Shown one piece after another: positions 46,701 to 61,000 of a DNA stretch of 64,000 nt (position 1 is the first letter of the stretch; each line of letters begins with the position of its first letter). The position numbers were made by a program, and so were the translations under genes. Source of the DNA: an uncultured Colwellia sp. Lineage in GTDB: Bacteria; Pseudomonadota; Gammaproteobacteria; Enterobacterales; Alteromonadaceae. The notes below the pieces were generated by a model that had not been told where the DNA came from, did no database searches, and worked only from the letters and a program-made list of their open reading frames with translations. The DNA lies in the NCBI GenBank assembly GCA_913062815.1, contig CAJXWZ010000002.1, positions 62,001 to 126,000 of the forward strand, in the 5' to 3' direction.

Positions 46701-48806
46701 TCAAGTAATAGGCAACTCCATTATGATTTTTAGACCGCCTAAATTTGAATGTTCAGCATATATTTTTCCATTATGCTCTTCAATCAAGCTTTTACAAATT
46801 GCTAGTCCTAAACCTGAGCCTCCAGTTTCCCTACTTCTTGAATTTTCTACACGATATAAGCGGTCAAATATATTAATTAAGTCATTGTCTGGCACTGTCG
46901 GTGCGCTATCTTCAATAGCTAACAAAAGTGCTTTATTGTTGGTTGTAGCAGACAGTTTAACTTGCCCCGGTTTGTCCGTATATTTAATACTATTAGTGAG
47001 TAGATTAATAAATATTTGTTTAATTCTGTCTCGATCAAAATTTACCGTTAGTTTTTCTGGTAACTGTCTATCAATATCAAATGCAAGTTTATTCTTGTTT
47101 ACAAATAAGGTTAACTCATCTTGCCATAAGTCGAGTGATTTATTTAGCTCAAAAGGCTCTATATTAAGATTAAGGGCGCCTACATCAGATTGTGCAAGCT
47201 GATGTATATCGGTAATTAAACGATCTATATCAGACAGTTTATTATCAAGCGCATCGTAGGTTGCATGCACATCGTCCTCTAAATCATCTTTCAATGATTC
47301 AACTTGTAATTTTAATACGGTAAGAGGGGTTGCTAATTCATGAGAAACATCCGCGAGTAATTGATTCTTTTTCTCAACTACCTCTTCCATCAGTTTTGAA
47401 CGTTCGTGCGCTATTTTTGACTTCTGTTTTTGTCTATAAATGATAAAGATGGTAAGCAATATCACAGTTAGGATAATTAAGGTGCCCGCATACTGTAACC
47501 GCTGATTTTTAAGGGTTTCCAATTCTTTATCTTTGGTTAATAATTCAATTTGTGATTCACGTTGCTGTGCTTTAAATTTTTCTTCAAACTCACTAATTTT
47601 TTGTAGTCTATCTTCCTCTATTTTTTCCCCTTTGAGCGTTGTATATTTTTCATAAAACTCCAGCGCTTTATCAAATTGGTGCGTTTTTTTATAAATACGG
47701 TATAAGTTCATATATGATTCATAAATGTAAGGTTTTCTTTTTGATTTTATGGCTCTGTCATGCGCGGCCTGAATATATTCTAAGGCTTGGCTATAGTTTT
47801 CTAACTTACTGTTTAATACCCCAATGGCCATTTGAATGGATATATAAGCGCCATCGGACTCTATTTGTTCACTAAGAGTTAGCGCTTGTTCATAGTACTC
47901 AATCGCGCGATTAAATTGTTTTTTATCCACATAAACCTCTCCTAAGCGTTTGGCGATAGTAAACAAAGAATTGATATTGCCAATATCTTTTTGTAATTCA
48001 CTGGCTTTGGTAAAGTATTCAATGGACTTATCTAATTCATCATTAAATGAATAAGCGACGCCAATATTAATGAGTTGTTCAGAAATCATAGATTTCTTTT
48101 TAAAGGACTTTGCGTGTTCTAATGCTTGATGATAGTACACTAAGGCTTCACTCCATCGGCCATATTGCATATTGATTAAAGCTATATTACCAAGGGTGTG
48201 TGTTGCTGAGTTAGTTGCGACATAGTCATCTATTTTTAGTGCTTCAATGTAATATGGAAGTGCTAATTCATAGTCAGTATTGTAGTAATGTGCTAGCCCT
48301 TGGTTATTAAGACAAGAGCCCAACGAAAGTAAGTCGTTAAGGGTTTTAAAAGCTGAACATGCTTTATCAAGATGAACTAACGCACCGGTGAAATCATTAT
48401 CTTTTTCAGATAGAAGGTTAGAAAAATCAACATGCGCGTTTGCTATTGCAGCCATATTATTAGACTGTTCGGCTAGTGCAAGGTGTTGTTTAACAAGAGT
48501 TGATGCTTTGTCTAGTTGACTTGATTCTCTATAAGCATCAAAAAGGTTATGCATAACATCAAGTTGTAGCGGTTCATTAGGAAACTCATCGAATAATTCA
48601 ATTGCTTCTTCTCCATATATTACCGCCTTGTTAGGGGCTTCACTGGCATAGTATTCGGTCAACTCAGCTAATATAACTAATCTATTACTTCCGGTACTGG
48701 CAGATAAGCCGACTATCAAGCTTTCTATTTTTTCTTCTGTGGCTTGCAATGGCAAGCAGGAGAAAAACACAAGCAAAACATAGGCTTTTAATATTTTTGA
48801 TAACAT
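46701..48806 (-). CDS. TPR-containing sensor histidine kinase, BaeS-like (first of tandem pair)
   Basis: 701 aa with the same plan: signal peptide (MLSKILKAYVLLVFFSCLPL, cleavage after QA), clear TPR units (ALPYYIEALKIDDY, ALVYYHQALEHAKSFKKK, AIEYYEQALTLSEQIESD), a coiled coil, a membrane segment (YAGTLIILTVILLTIFIIY), then His in LLADVSHELATPLTVLKLQ, N-box KQIFINLLTNSIKYTDKPGQ, EDSAPTVPDN and GGSGLGLAICKS. The kinase halves of this and the next gene are nearly identical around the phospho-His, so they arose by tandem duplication, while the sensor halves have diverged. Confidence 0.91.
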   Translation of the reverse strand: MLSKILKAYVLLVFFSCLPLQATEEKIESLIVGLSASTGSNRLVILAELTEYYASEAPNKAVIYGEEAIELFDEFPNEPLQLDVMHNLFDAYRESSQLDKASTLVKQHLALAEQSNNMAAIANAHVDFSNLLSEKDNDFTGALVHLDKACSAFKTLNDLLSLGSCLNNQGLAHYYNTDYELALPYYIEALKIDDYVATNSATHTLGNIALINMQYGRWSEALVYYHQALEHAKSFKKKSMISEQLINIGVAYSFNDELDKSIEYFTKASELQKDIGNINSLFTIAKRLGEVYVDKKQFNRAIEYYEQALTLSEQIESDGAYISIQMAIGVLNSKLENYSQALEYIQAAHDRAIKSKRKPYIYESYMNLYRIYKKTHQFDKALEFYEKYTTLKGEKIEEDRLQKISEFEEKFKAQQRESQIELLTKDKELETLKNQRLQYAGTLIILTVILLTIFIIYRQKQKSKIAHERSKLMEEVVEKKNQLLADVSHELATPLTVLKLQVESLKDDLEDDVHATYDALDNKLSDIDRLITDIHQLAQSDVGALNLNIEPFELNKSLDLWQDELTLFVNKNKLAFDIDRQLPEKLTVNFDRDRIKQIFINLLTNSIKYTDKPGQVKLSATTNNKALLLAIEDSAPTVPDNDLINIFDRLYRVENSRSRETGGSGLGLAICKSLIEEHNGKIYAEHSNLGGLKIIMELPIT

Positions 48807-49082
48807 GAAAATCCACTCTTGGTTAAGTCTCTAAAGACTACAATTCTTCTCTTTACTTACTTAAGAATAGCCAACTTAATGCAATAAGGCCGCATACCTT
48901 AAGTTTACTCTTTAGCATCGATTGGCCTAAGTATGCTATGGCATATGTGAGGTTGAATCGAGTTACAAATGTTATTTCTCCACAAATTCTCCTAACTCTT
49001 TAGATACATTATTCCGTATAGCTGGGAATTGCCTCTTGCTCGGGAAAAGAGGTGTTGTTGTTGTAAATAAATGGATTTTTCT

Positions 49083-52000
49083 ATGTGGTTGGTAATTATG
49101 AATAAATTGATAGAGTCGAACAGTGAATTAAAGTGTGTATTATTTGAAAAGCTAATTTTATTGGCTACCCTAACCTTTGGGTTGATTTCCTCATTTAACA
49201 CTTTGGCAAGCTCTGCTAATGATAATGGTTTGGTAAATCAGCGATTAAGTAATATTGCCATTTATGACCTAGGTGACGCTCAATGTAAAAACTTGCCCAG
49301 TAACTTATCTAATATCAATTTTGCCAACCCGAATGTTTCTGGTTATCAGGTGTCCAACTACATAGCAAATGACTTTGCCATTCGAAGCAGTTCCAATAGT
49401 AATTGTGGGAAAACTTTTGCTGATAGCTTTGCTGGCGATGTATATATTCCCGCGGATGAAAATGTCACTTTTTATTTGAACTCAGAAGATGGCAGTAAAT
49501 TATGGATCAATGGAAATTTAGTTGTAAACAACGATGGCGTTCATAATGCGCAAGAAAATAATGGCTCTGTAGCTTTAAGCCATGGGTGGCACTTTATAGA
49601 AGTGCAGTACTTTCATAATGGCGGAGCGGACAACGCCGATTCCAGTTATAGCTTGGATGTCAGTTATAGCTCCAATGGCATAGGTGCTAAGCAAGGGATC
49701 CCTAATTCAGCGCTTCGCTTAGGGGCAGCTTTAGACACGGATAACGATGGCGTCGCTAATTATTATGATATTGATAAAGACGGTGATGGCTTAATTGAAA
49801 TTTCAACTTTGGCTGATTTGGATGAAGTTCGAAATAACTTAACGGGTACAGCATTATTTGGCAATAGCACGGGTTGTAACACTGGCTGCAACGGTTTTGA
49901 ACTCACCCAAGACTTAGATTTTGATACCTCTGGTGATGGCATTGTTGATGCAAATGATGCCAATGGTGTTTACTGGAATGCAGGAGAAGGCTGGTTGCCT
50001 ATTGGTCGTACAAGTAGTAATGCTTTTCAAACGACTTTTGAAGGTAATAATTTTACTATCAATAACTTAACCATTAACCGCAGTATAGAAGATGGTATTG
50101 GCTTTTTTGGTTTTACTAGAGCTGGCTCTATAATCAATAATTTTGGTTTAACTCATACACGAGTGGAAGGTAATAATGGTGTTGGTGCGTTAGTAGGTAA
50201 GGCTGATAATTCGGTTGTTAATAATGTTTATAGCACTGGTAAAGTTAGCGGTAACTATGAAGTAGGTGGTCTGATCGGTTGGGCAAACACTGTTTCGATT
50301 ACTACTGCTCGTCATATTGGCTATATTACAGGTGTTGATGAATTTATTGGTGGCATTGTAGGCCGTGCGGGTATCAATAGCGCTATTGAAAATGCTTTTA
50401 ATATAGGCAGTGTTGTCGGTGGTGATCGTGTTGGTGGCATCGCTGGTACAAGTGATAGCGACATAAGTGACGTTTATGTTGCTGGCTATGTTAATGGCGA
50501 TCAGCGCGTAGGTGGTATTACTTCTGGAGTAAATTCTGCGCATATAGATAGGTCATATGTTGTTGCTAAAATAACAGGTAACTTTGATACAGGGGCTATT
50601 CTCGGCTCTATATTTGCACCTGACGCGGGTATTTCGAGCAGTTATTGGTTAACTGGTATTGCAGAAACAGCCGTTTTTTATGATAGAAACGTACCAATTG
50701 CAATAACCGCGGCTAACTTAGTTGATTTATCTTGCCCAACTAATGCTGGAGATAACGCTTGTAATCAAATCTTTTATGCTGACTGGGATGATTCAACGCC
50801 AGTTTGGCAATTTGGCACTAACAATCAACTTCCAGCATTAATGCAAAATGCCTCAGCCTATTTTCTAGCTGATTTTGATGGCGATGGTGTTAGTGACCAA
50901 GTTGATGTTTTTCCAAGCATAGCTCTTGGTGCATTGTTAGATAATGACAGTGATGGGATCCCTGATAACTGTGATGCAGCTTGTTTATCTACGGGCTTAG
51001 ATACTGATACCGATGATGATAACGACGGTGTTGACGATGTTAGTGATGCATTTCCATTTGATAGTACCGAGTCTGCTGATAATGATTTAGATGGCATTGG
51101 TGACAATGCCGACTTGGATGATGACAACGATGGCGTTAATGATGATCAAGATGAATTTCCTTTCGATGCGTCAGAGTCGGCTGATATTGACGGAGATGGT
51201 ATAGGAGATAATGCCGATAACGATAGTGATAATGATGGTTATATCGACAGCAAAGATAGTGCTCCTTTAAATCCTTTATTACCCGGATTAAGACCAATTC
51301 GCCAACAAAGTGCTGACAATGCAGACAATCGATTTGCTTATAGTATTGCTAATGTTGGTGATGTTGACGGTGATGGTGTTGATGATATTGTCACGGGTGC
51401 ATTTGAAGATAGTGCTAATGGTTTTGACGATAATGGTGTTGTATTTATTATCTCAGCTAAAACGGGAAAAACTCTTTATAAAATATACGGTGATGGCACT
51501 GATAACGAATTAGGTAAATATATTAGATCAGCGCCAGATATGGACAATGATAATGTAAATGATTTTTTGGTTTATCGCGCAGGCAGAGGGGAGGATACCA
51601 ATAATGCAATAGAGTTGTACTCCAGTAGAACAGGCAGCTTGATTTACAGTATATCCAGCGAACACGATGTTTTTGGCCATGATTTTACTTTTACTGGCGA
51701 TGTGAATAATGATGGAGTTGATGATCTTTTAATCTCAGCACCTGGTTTTGATAATGATCAAACTAATGCTGGGGCAGTATTTATCTACTCAGGCGTTGAT
51801 GGTTCAGAGCTAAGCCGTATAGAGGGTTCAGGGGGCTATTTTGGAGATAAACTTGTTCCTATCGGGGATATAAATGCCGATCAAATAACTGATTTCATAG
51901 TGAGCGCATCAAGTTTTGACGCACAAGCCGGTGAAGATGGGCGTATTTATGTATTTTCTGGAGCAGATAACCAAATTTTATATCAAATTGATGGTGATGA

Positions 52001-55000
52001 ATATCGTCAAAAAATAGGTGATGAGTTAGTTGCGATAGACGATATTAATAATGATGGCATTAGAGATTTTGCTTATTCTAATAACACAACAGCTGAATTT
52101 CAAGGTCAACAAAGAGGTTTTATAAGTTTAGTTTCAGGTGCAGATGGCAGCCAAATTAATCAGCTAAGCGCAGACGGTTTTGGCTTGGGTGATTTTGGTA
52201 AACACCTTTATTCTGTAAAAGATATTGATGGTGATGGTAGCAATGAACTAGTTGTTATTGATGCTGGTAATATCAACGAAGAACATAACACTAATGTTAT
52301 TTTTTATTCACTGAGTAAAAACAGGATCATTGGACGAGTTTATAGTGATAATCTTTTTGCTAGTAGCAGTTTTGCCCAAACTCTCGCGGTAATAGACGAT
52401 ATTACCGGTGATAATTTTCCTGAAATTGTTGTGGGAGATTATGGTCACCAAGGACAAGCTTCTGCTACTGGAGCAATATTTACCTACTCATTTGGTGATT
52501 TTGTCATTGATACAGACAATGATGGTACTGTAAATGGTGATGATGCTGATATTGATAACGATGGCGTAACGAACTTCAACGATGCTTATCCTTATATTAG
52601 CGTGGCGGGCTTAACGGATACAGATTTGGATGGTATACCTGATACTTGCGATAATCTCTGCCAACAAAGCGGTATGGCTGCTGATAATTATATTAATGGC
52701 ATCATCTATGTTGATAATAGTTCAAGCTGTAATGCGGAAAATGAAACCTGTGGCCAAAACTGGCAATCTGCATTTCGAACATTACAAGATGCGCTATTAG
52801 CAAGTAACGCTAATCAACAAATTTGGGTCTCTGAGGGTGTTTATTATCCCAGTGACGTTGATAATAACCCTTATCAAAATATATACATTACTTTTAAGTT
52901 ACCGACTAATGTTTCAATATTTGGTGGTTTTAATGCGACCGATTTGCCAACACAGCTGAATGAAGCTAACCCTGAGTTATTCAAAACGGTTTTGAGTGGT
53001 GATATTGATTTTCAAACCAATCCTGATGTTACTGATGACCAAGGTATTACTCAAAATGTATCAGATATCCTTGGAAATAATGCCAGTACACTTATTTTTA
53101 CAGCGCTAGATAGCCAAAATTATACCATTTCAGGTGTGACATTAACGGGTGCGGATCGCATGAACAGCAGCCAATATGTACTAAATATTAGCCGTGGTAA
53201 CGCTACGATAAAACAAGTGGACATTATCGGCAGCAAGTCGTCAATTAGGTTGAATATCAATGATAATTGTCAAATTGATTTTAGCTATATCAATCTAGTG
53301 AATATTTCGACTAGTTCGCCGCTTATTAAAATATTTGATACTCGTTGTTCACAAGTGACTATTTCAGAATTTACCACAAGCAATGCGGTTACTAGTGATA
53401 ATGTTATTGATATTCGTTATGCAGAAAATAACATTGAATTTAATCGACTATCTATTATTAATGATAATCCTTCAACAGATGGTATTTTATATTCTAATTC
53501 GGATTATCAAAATTTAAATATCACGGTAAATGATTCGGTGTTTTTTAACCTTGGTAGTCTTCACTCTAAAAGTATCTTAAATATTAATAATTCTATTTTT
53601 ATGCAAACCCATGGCATTAAACAAACTGAGGATTTTCCACTGACGGTTAAACACTCTAGTTTTATTAATAATCAGTCAACCAACGATGCAGGTGCCGTTA
53701 GCTCTGTCAGTACTAATAACAATTTAGGGTTCAATTTGTTTGTTGGTAATACGGGACAAAAAGCCAACAATATCTATGTTGAAAATAGTGTTAATGACTT
53801 GGGTTACAATTTAGTTGGTGCTAATAGTATTGATGGTTTTGCGAGCCAATCAGGAAATACTTTTGCTCAAGTCTTTGATTCAGGAACCAGCTTTGTTGCT
53901 ACACAGTCTATTGAACAAATTACCGAACAAGAGTTAGCGAATAATGGTGGTGATATGTTGTCAGCATTACCTATAGCTGAAGGTCCCGCGGTCGACATTA
54001 TTCCAGTAAATGAATGTTTGTTGCCGCTTGATATTAGAGGAGAGGTTCGTCCTCAAGCTAGCTTGTGTGATATTGGCGCCGTTGAGTTTAGTGATATAGA
54101 TACTGACGGTGATGGCATCAAAGATAGTGTAGATACCGATGATGACGGTGATGGCGTTGATGATGTATCTGATGCATTTCCATTGGACGCTACAGAGTCG
54201 GTCGATACTGATTTAGATGGTATTGGTAATAATGCGGATACTGATGATGATAATGATGGCTATTCTGATAGCGATGAACTGGCTAACGGTACTGACCCTC
54301 TACTAAATAACAGTACGCCTTCTGACAGTGATTTAGATTTAATTTCAGATCTTAATGATATTTGCCCAGTGGCTTATAACCCAGATCAAGCAGATATCGA
54401 CACTGATAATATCGGTGATGTTTGTGATGATTCTGATAACGATGGCTCGACAGACAGTGAAGAGCTTGCGGCTGGCACATTACATAATGACGCCAATCAA
54501 CGCCCATATTGGTGGAAAACAATTACCGCAAGATTGGGCGAAAGTGCCTTTTTTGGTGGTAGTTTAACCAGTGCTGGCGATGTAAATAAAGACGGCCATG
54601 ATGATATTATTATTGGTGCTAGAAATGGTGATAATTCAGCAGGAGTTAGCGTTGGAATAGCACAAGTATTTAGCGGTATAAATGGCGAGCTATTGTATCA
54701 ATTTGAAGGAGAGCAAAGTTCAGACTCTTTTGGTTATTCAGTTAATGGTGCTGGTGATGTTAATAAAGATGGTTTTTATGATGTCATTATTGGTGCTTAT
54801 AAAAATGACGCCAATGGTAACGCTGCAGGTGCTGCATATGTTTACAGCGGCATCGACGGAGCTTTACTTTATCATTTTAAAGGTGAAAGTGCGTATCAAT
54901 ACTTTGGCCGTGCAGTAAGTAGTGCAGGGGATGTTAACGATGATGGTTATGATGATGTTGTTGTTGGCGCCCCTTGGGATAAATATAACTGGGGTAGTGG

Positions 55001-58000
55001 TCAGAGTTACGTAAAAGTATTTAGCGGCATCGACGGTAGTCTTCTTTTTAAAATTGACGGTTTTAATGATTTTGATCAATTTGGTTTGCATGTCAGCCAG
55101 TTGGGCGATGTTAATGGCGATGACAAAGATGATTTTCTCATCGGCTCAAAGCACCATACAGTAGATGGCGATCCAAGTGGAAATTCAAGCGGCACTGTTC
55201 GTTTATATAGCGGCGCTGATGCAAATATCCTCTATACACTAACGGGTGAAGACAGTAATGATAAATTTCCGTATTCAATCAAAGCCGCTGACGATTTCAA
55301 CCAAGATAACATTGTAGATTTTCTTGTAGGTACTCATGGCAGTGCTGATAAAGCGATATTATACAGTGGCCTTGATGGCACAAAAATAAACGAGTTTATT
55401 GGTTCTGACGGCACTTCTTATGGTCGTGAAGCAGCAAGCATCGGTGATATTAATGCAGATGGCTCACCTGATATTATGGTAGGAGCGAGTTATACCAATG
55501 ATGGCGATGGCGCGGTTCACTTTTACAATGGTAATAGCTATCAAGAATTGTTCAAAATTGAAGGTGGCTTTGAGCATGGACAAGGGCAATATCTCAGCAG
55601 TGCTGGTGATCTAGATAAAGACGGCGAGAGAGATGCACTTATCAGTCATATTGGTTACGACAACTATGCTGGTATGGTTCGAGTGCTATTAACAAAAGAT
55701 TTGCAAAATGATGTTGATTTGGATACCTGGCTTTCATCTGCTGATAACTGTATTAACGTTGCAAACTCTGATCAGGCAAACAGTGATGGAGACGCATTGG
55801 GTGATGCGTGTGATGCTTTTATAAATGACGCATCAGAATGGTTAGATAGTGACGGTGATGGTGTTGGTGATAACACCGATCAGTTACCGTTTGACCCTAC
55901 AGATACAATAGATAGCGATGGCGACGGTGTAGGAGACAGCTCAGATGCTTTTCCTAATGACCCTAATGAATCCGTAGACACTGACGGGGATGGAGTAGGC
56001 AACAATGCAGACACTGATGATGACCAAGATGGTATTAGTGATGTTGTTGAGCAGCAGTTAGGTCTTGATTCACTTCAAGCGAGTGATGGCTTTACTGATC
56101 TGGATAATGATTACGTTATTTTAACCGATGAACTGGCATTAGGAACAGACCCTAACGATGCCCAAAGTGTAATTAAACCGCTAACGCAAAGTTTTGGTAA
56201 TATGGGCGTTACGCAACTTAATTATGACGATAACTTCTCTACAGAAGATGAAGCTTACGGAATAACAGCATTGCGTAATGGCCAGTTTTTAATGCTGGGT
56301 TATTCGGTAATCAATACCAATGACCATCTGACTATTGCTCGCATTAATCAGAATGGTACCTTAGACACAACATTTGCTGAACAAGGGTATTTTACCTCAC
56401 AAGATCTCGATTACGAGGTGACGGTGACCGAGCTGTTAGATGGTAGTTTAATCGTGACGGATAATAGCTCCGCCTTTATGAAGTTAAGTAAAGACGGAAA
56501 CCAAGATGTTTCATTTGCCAATAATGGTATTTTGGATTTTCTAGCTGGTGACGATGCAGGTGTATCAGTAAATTATTCTGCAACGACTTTACTTTTTGCT
56601 TATCAAGAAAGTAATAACGTCAAGCTGGCAAAAACTGATCTACAAGGTAATTTACTCAATGGTTTTGGTAATAATGGTATCGCTGAAGTTAATGTCGGTG
56701 GCAGTGGTAAAGAGCTCGCGAAAACCATTATGGTGCAGGATGACGGCACTATCGTAGTGTCCGTTGCTACTAGCAAGAAAAGTTACCTCTTTAAATTAGA
56801 TAGTACTGGTAACTTGGACACAAATTTTGCCACAAATGGTGTCTTTGAGTACTCTTCATCCAGTTACTCATATCTTCATATGAACTCAGGGTTGATTACT
56901 GCAAAACAGCGAACTGATGGCAACTTTATTTTATTGGTTGAGAATTCAATCAATGATTTAGCCCGACAAGAGTTAGTGCAGGTGACTGCTAACGGACAAT
57001 TAGATACAAGTTGGGCAGAACAAGGAGTTGTTGGTCTTGAAAGTGGTCGTTCAAGTGCCTCGGTAAAAACCTATCTAAGAAACTTCTCGATACTTACGAA
57101 TGATCAGTTGTTGGTAACAGGCAGAGTATTCTCACTAAATGATGATGATTACATTATTTCAGCATTAAAATTGAACGCTGATGGTAGCCGTGATGTTAAT
57201 TATTTTAACAATGGTTTGTCACGTGCTCGCTTAGCAGATAATGTTCGATTTTATGGTAATAATGTTATTGGTAATAATGATGTTGTCTTTGTAGGAACTG
57301 CGCTAGCTGATACGGGTTTTCAAGAATTTTATATAGCAAGTTTAGACAACTTCATTGATATGAACAATGACGGTAATGAGGATGTCAGTGATTCTTTTGA
57401 TACCGACTTAGATGGCATTGGTGACAATGTCGATCCAGATGATGATAATGATGGCGTTAATGATGACCAAGATGCTTTTCCGTTAGATGTTTCAGAATCA
57501 TTAGATACTGATTTGGACGGAATTGGCGATAATGCGGATTTAGATGATGATAATGATGGTTTTAGCGATATTGATGAATCAATTGCAGGAACTTCTCCTA
57601 ATGATGCCAATGATATACCTGCAGATGTGGATGGTGATTTCATCTCTGATGCGAACGATATCGATAATAATAATAACGATCTCATTGATATAAATAGTTG
57701 GTCTGATTTAAATCAAATTCGAAATAACCTCGATGGTCTTTCTTTGAATAATAAGAACTTGGGCTGTCCAAATGGATGTAAAGGATTTGAATTATTAACC
57801 GACCTTGATTTTGATACTTCTGGTAATGGGGTTGTTGATGCAAATGATGATTATTGGGATGAAGGGCGAGGCTGGCATCCAATTGGTGAGAGCTATGAAG
57901 CGCTAGAAACTATTTTTGAGGGTAACGATCACACCATTTCTAATCTGTATATTAATCGACCGAATGAAGATTATATTGGCTTGATTGCTTATGTGAATAA

Positions 58001-61000
58001 TCAAGGCATAGTGCGCAATTTAACACTAGATAACGTTCGCATAACCGGTAAAGACGCTGTTGGCGGTTTGGTCGGGCTAACCAGTGAGAGTTATTTTGAT
58101 TCAATTGCAGTTATTGGTCGTGTTGATGGCGAAAATAGAGTGGGCGGTATTGCCGGTGGCATGTCTGGACAAAATACGCATGCAGCGTTTGGGTTAACAA
58201 ATAGTTACCATATTGGTCGTGTTACTGCTTCTAACGGCTTTTCAGGCGGAGTAGTTGCTCATAGTCACGCTGGTTTATTGAATGTTTTTCATATTGGTCC
58301 TGTGCACGGCGGTAATACTGTGGGCGGTATAGCTGCATATTCTGCATACGGTATAGTCAATGCTTATTCTGCGGGTGAAGTTGTTGGTACCGGTTGGGCA
58401 GGAGGCATTGCTGCTACTGCTTATGATTCCCCGTTGGAAAATGTTTACTCTGTTGCCAAAGTTATTGGTGTTGGTTCAAGTGTAGGTGCTTTATTTGGTC
58501 GAGAAACCTCTGTTGAAGGCGTGAAGAACGGTTACTGGTTTAATGAACACTCCGTTGTCGGTTTGGGAGTGTCAAATGTTGGCGACAATACGCAAGGTTT
58601 ATCCTTAGAGGGATTATCTTGTCCACAGCAAGCAGGAGATTTTAATTGTACTTCGGTCGCTTACAACAATTGGGATGATACAACACCAATTTGGCGTTTT
58701 GGTAGCTCAAACCAATTGCCTAGCCTATTGATTAATGGTAACTCTTACCAGCTTGGTGATTTCGATAATGATGGCGTTGACGATCTTATCGATTTATTCC
58801 CGTCTATTACTATTACTGGCTTTACCGATAGCGATGGTGATGGTGCACCAGATGATTGTGATACCGATTGTCAAGCTACAGGGTTATTAGCCGATGAAGA
58901 CGATGATAATGATGGTGTTAGTGATCTTGATGAAGCAGGTAACACTGCACCAATAATTACTGAGCAATCTCCTTATTTAGTAAATATGGATGAAAATGGC
59001 TCGCCAACGGCATTCTCGTTAACACTCAATGCGACCGATATTGATAACGACACGCTAACTTGGTCCGTTGCAACTCTTGCAGAAAATGGTGTTGCAAGTG
59101 TTAGTGGTGATGGCTTATCTAAAGCTATTACTTACACGCCAGATAATAATTTTCATGGCTCTGATAACTTTGATGTTCAAGTGAACGACAATGCCGGTGG
59201 TTCTGCCATTATTACTATAAATGTCACGGTAAACGCTACCATTGATACAGATGGAGATGGCATTATCAATGCGCTTGATTCTGACGACGATAATGATGGC
59301 TACCCAGATGGTAATGATGACTTTCCGCTTGATAGTACTGAATGGCTAGATACAGACAATGATGGTATTGGCAATAATTCTGATATCGATGACGATAATG
59401 ATGGCATTAGCGATATGCTTGATGTATTTCCATTAAATGCTGCAGAATCAATAGATACTGACTTTGATGGTATTGGTAATAATGCTGATATCGATGATGA
59501 TAATGATGGTGTTAGTGACAACATTGATGCCTTCCCTTTCGATGCGACAGAGTCGGTAGATACTGATGGTGACGGTATTGGTAACAATGCAGATTTAGAT
59601 GACGATGGTGATGGTTTTAATGATGATGTCGATGCAGCGCCATTAGACTCAAATGTATTTGATATAACACCTCCAGTGCTATCAATAGCAAATAGCATTG
59701 CCGTTGCTGCAGTTGATTCGAACGGTACACCGGCGACAAATAGTAATATTAGTTTGTTCCTAAGTTCAGCCAATGCTGTTGATGGTTTAGAAGGTGTTGT
59801 TTCTGTAAGCCATGATGCACCTGAGGTATTCAACATTGGCGCAACGCCAGTTACTTTTAGCGCCAGTGATTCTTCGGGTAATATAACAACGTTAACAGCA
59901 ACGGTTTCGATATCAGATCAAACCGAACCTGTTATTTCATTAACGGGTAATACAGCAATAACGCTAAGCCTCAATGATACTTTTACAGAGCCAGGCTATA
60001 TAGCGATAGACAATGTTGACGGTGATATTAGCCAAAATGTTAATGTAACGGGTGTAGTTGATACGTCAATCATTGGAACCGTAACTCTGAATTACAATGT
60101 TACTGATAATGAAGGAAATACTGCACAAACAAAATCTCGTCAAGTCACTATTCAAGATGCTGCTGCACCCGTGATTATCGCACCGAGTAATATCGTTGTA
60201 GCGGCCGATGATTCGTCAGGTGTGCCAGTAACAAATACCGATATTGCTTCATTCTTAAATGCAGCCAATGGCAGTGATGATGTTGATATTAACGTTGATA
60301 TTCACCATGATGCACCTCAGGTCTTGCCACTAGGAATTACCACCATAACATTTAGTGCCACCGACAGTGCCAACAATGTAGGTAGTTCACAAGCTACAGT
60401 TGATGTACAAGATCTTACTGCACCGGTAATTCAGCTTACGGGGAATAGTTCGGTCACGTTATCTCTAAACGCCAGTTATATTGAGCCCGGTTATTTGGCT
60501 TTAGATAACGTGGATGGAGATATTAGTGATTCGGTAGACGTCAGTGGTAGTGTCAATACTTCTATAGTGGGCACTTACACATTGGTTTATACCATTTCTG
60601 ACAATGCAGAAAATGTAGCTATTCAACAAAATCGTCAAGTGACGGTGCAAGATGCTGCTGCTCCAGTAATTATTACTCCCGTTAATATTACTGTTGCAGC
60701 GGTTAACGCAACCGGCACTCCTGTGAGTAATCAACTTATTCAAAACTTCCTCCAAGAGGCTAATGCGATTGATGATGTTGATGAAGAGCTTACTGTAGAT
60801 AATGATGCACCAGGCCTATTTTCTTTAGGTGTAAATACCATTACCTTCTCTGCCGTCGACAGTGCTGGTAACATTGGTACGGCAAGAGCTACGGTAACGG
60901 TATCAGATCTCAATGCTCCTCAGATAAACTTGTTAGGAAATTCTTCCCTAGTGTTGAGTTTTGGGGAGACATATCAAGAAGCAGGATATACAGCTATAGA

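Noticed and set aside
46701..48806. Degenerate, inactive kinases because the G1 box lacks DxGxG
   Set aside because: The DSAPxV form is the same as in active BaeS, and the His, N-box and GGSGLGL segments are intact in all three kinases.
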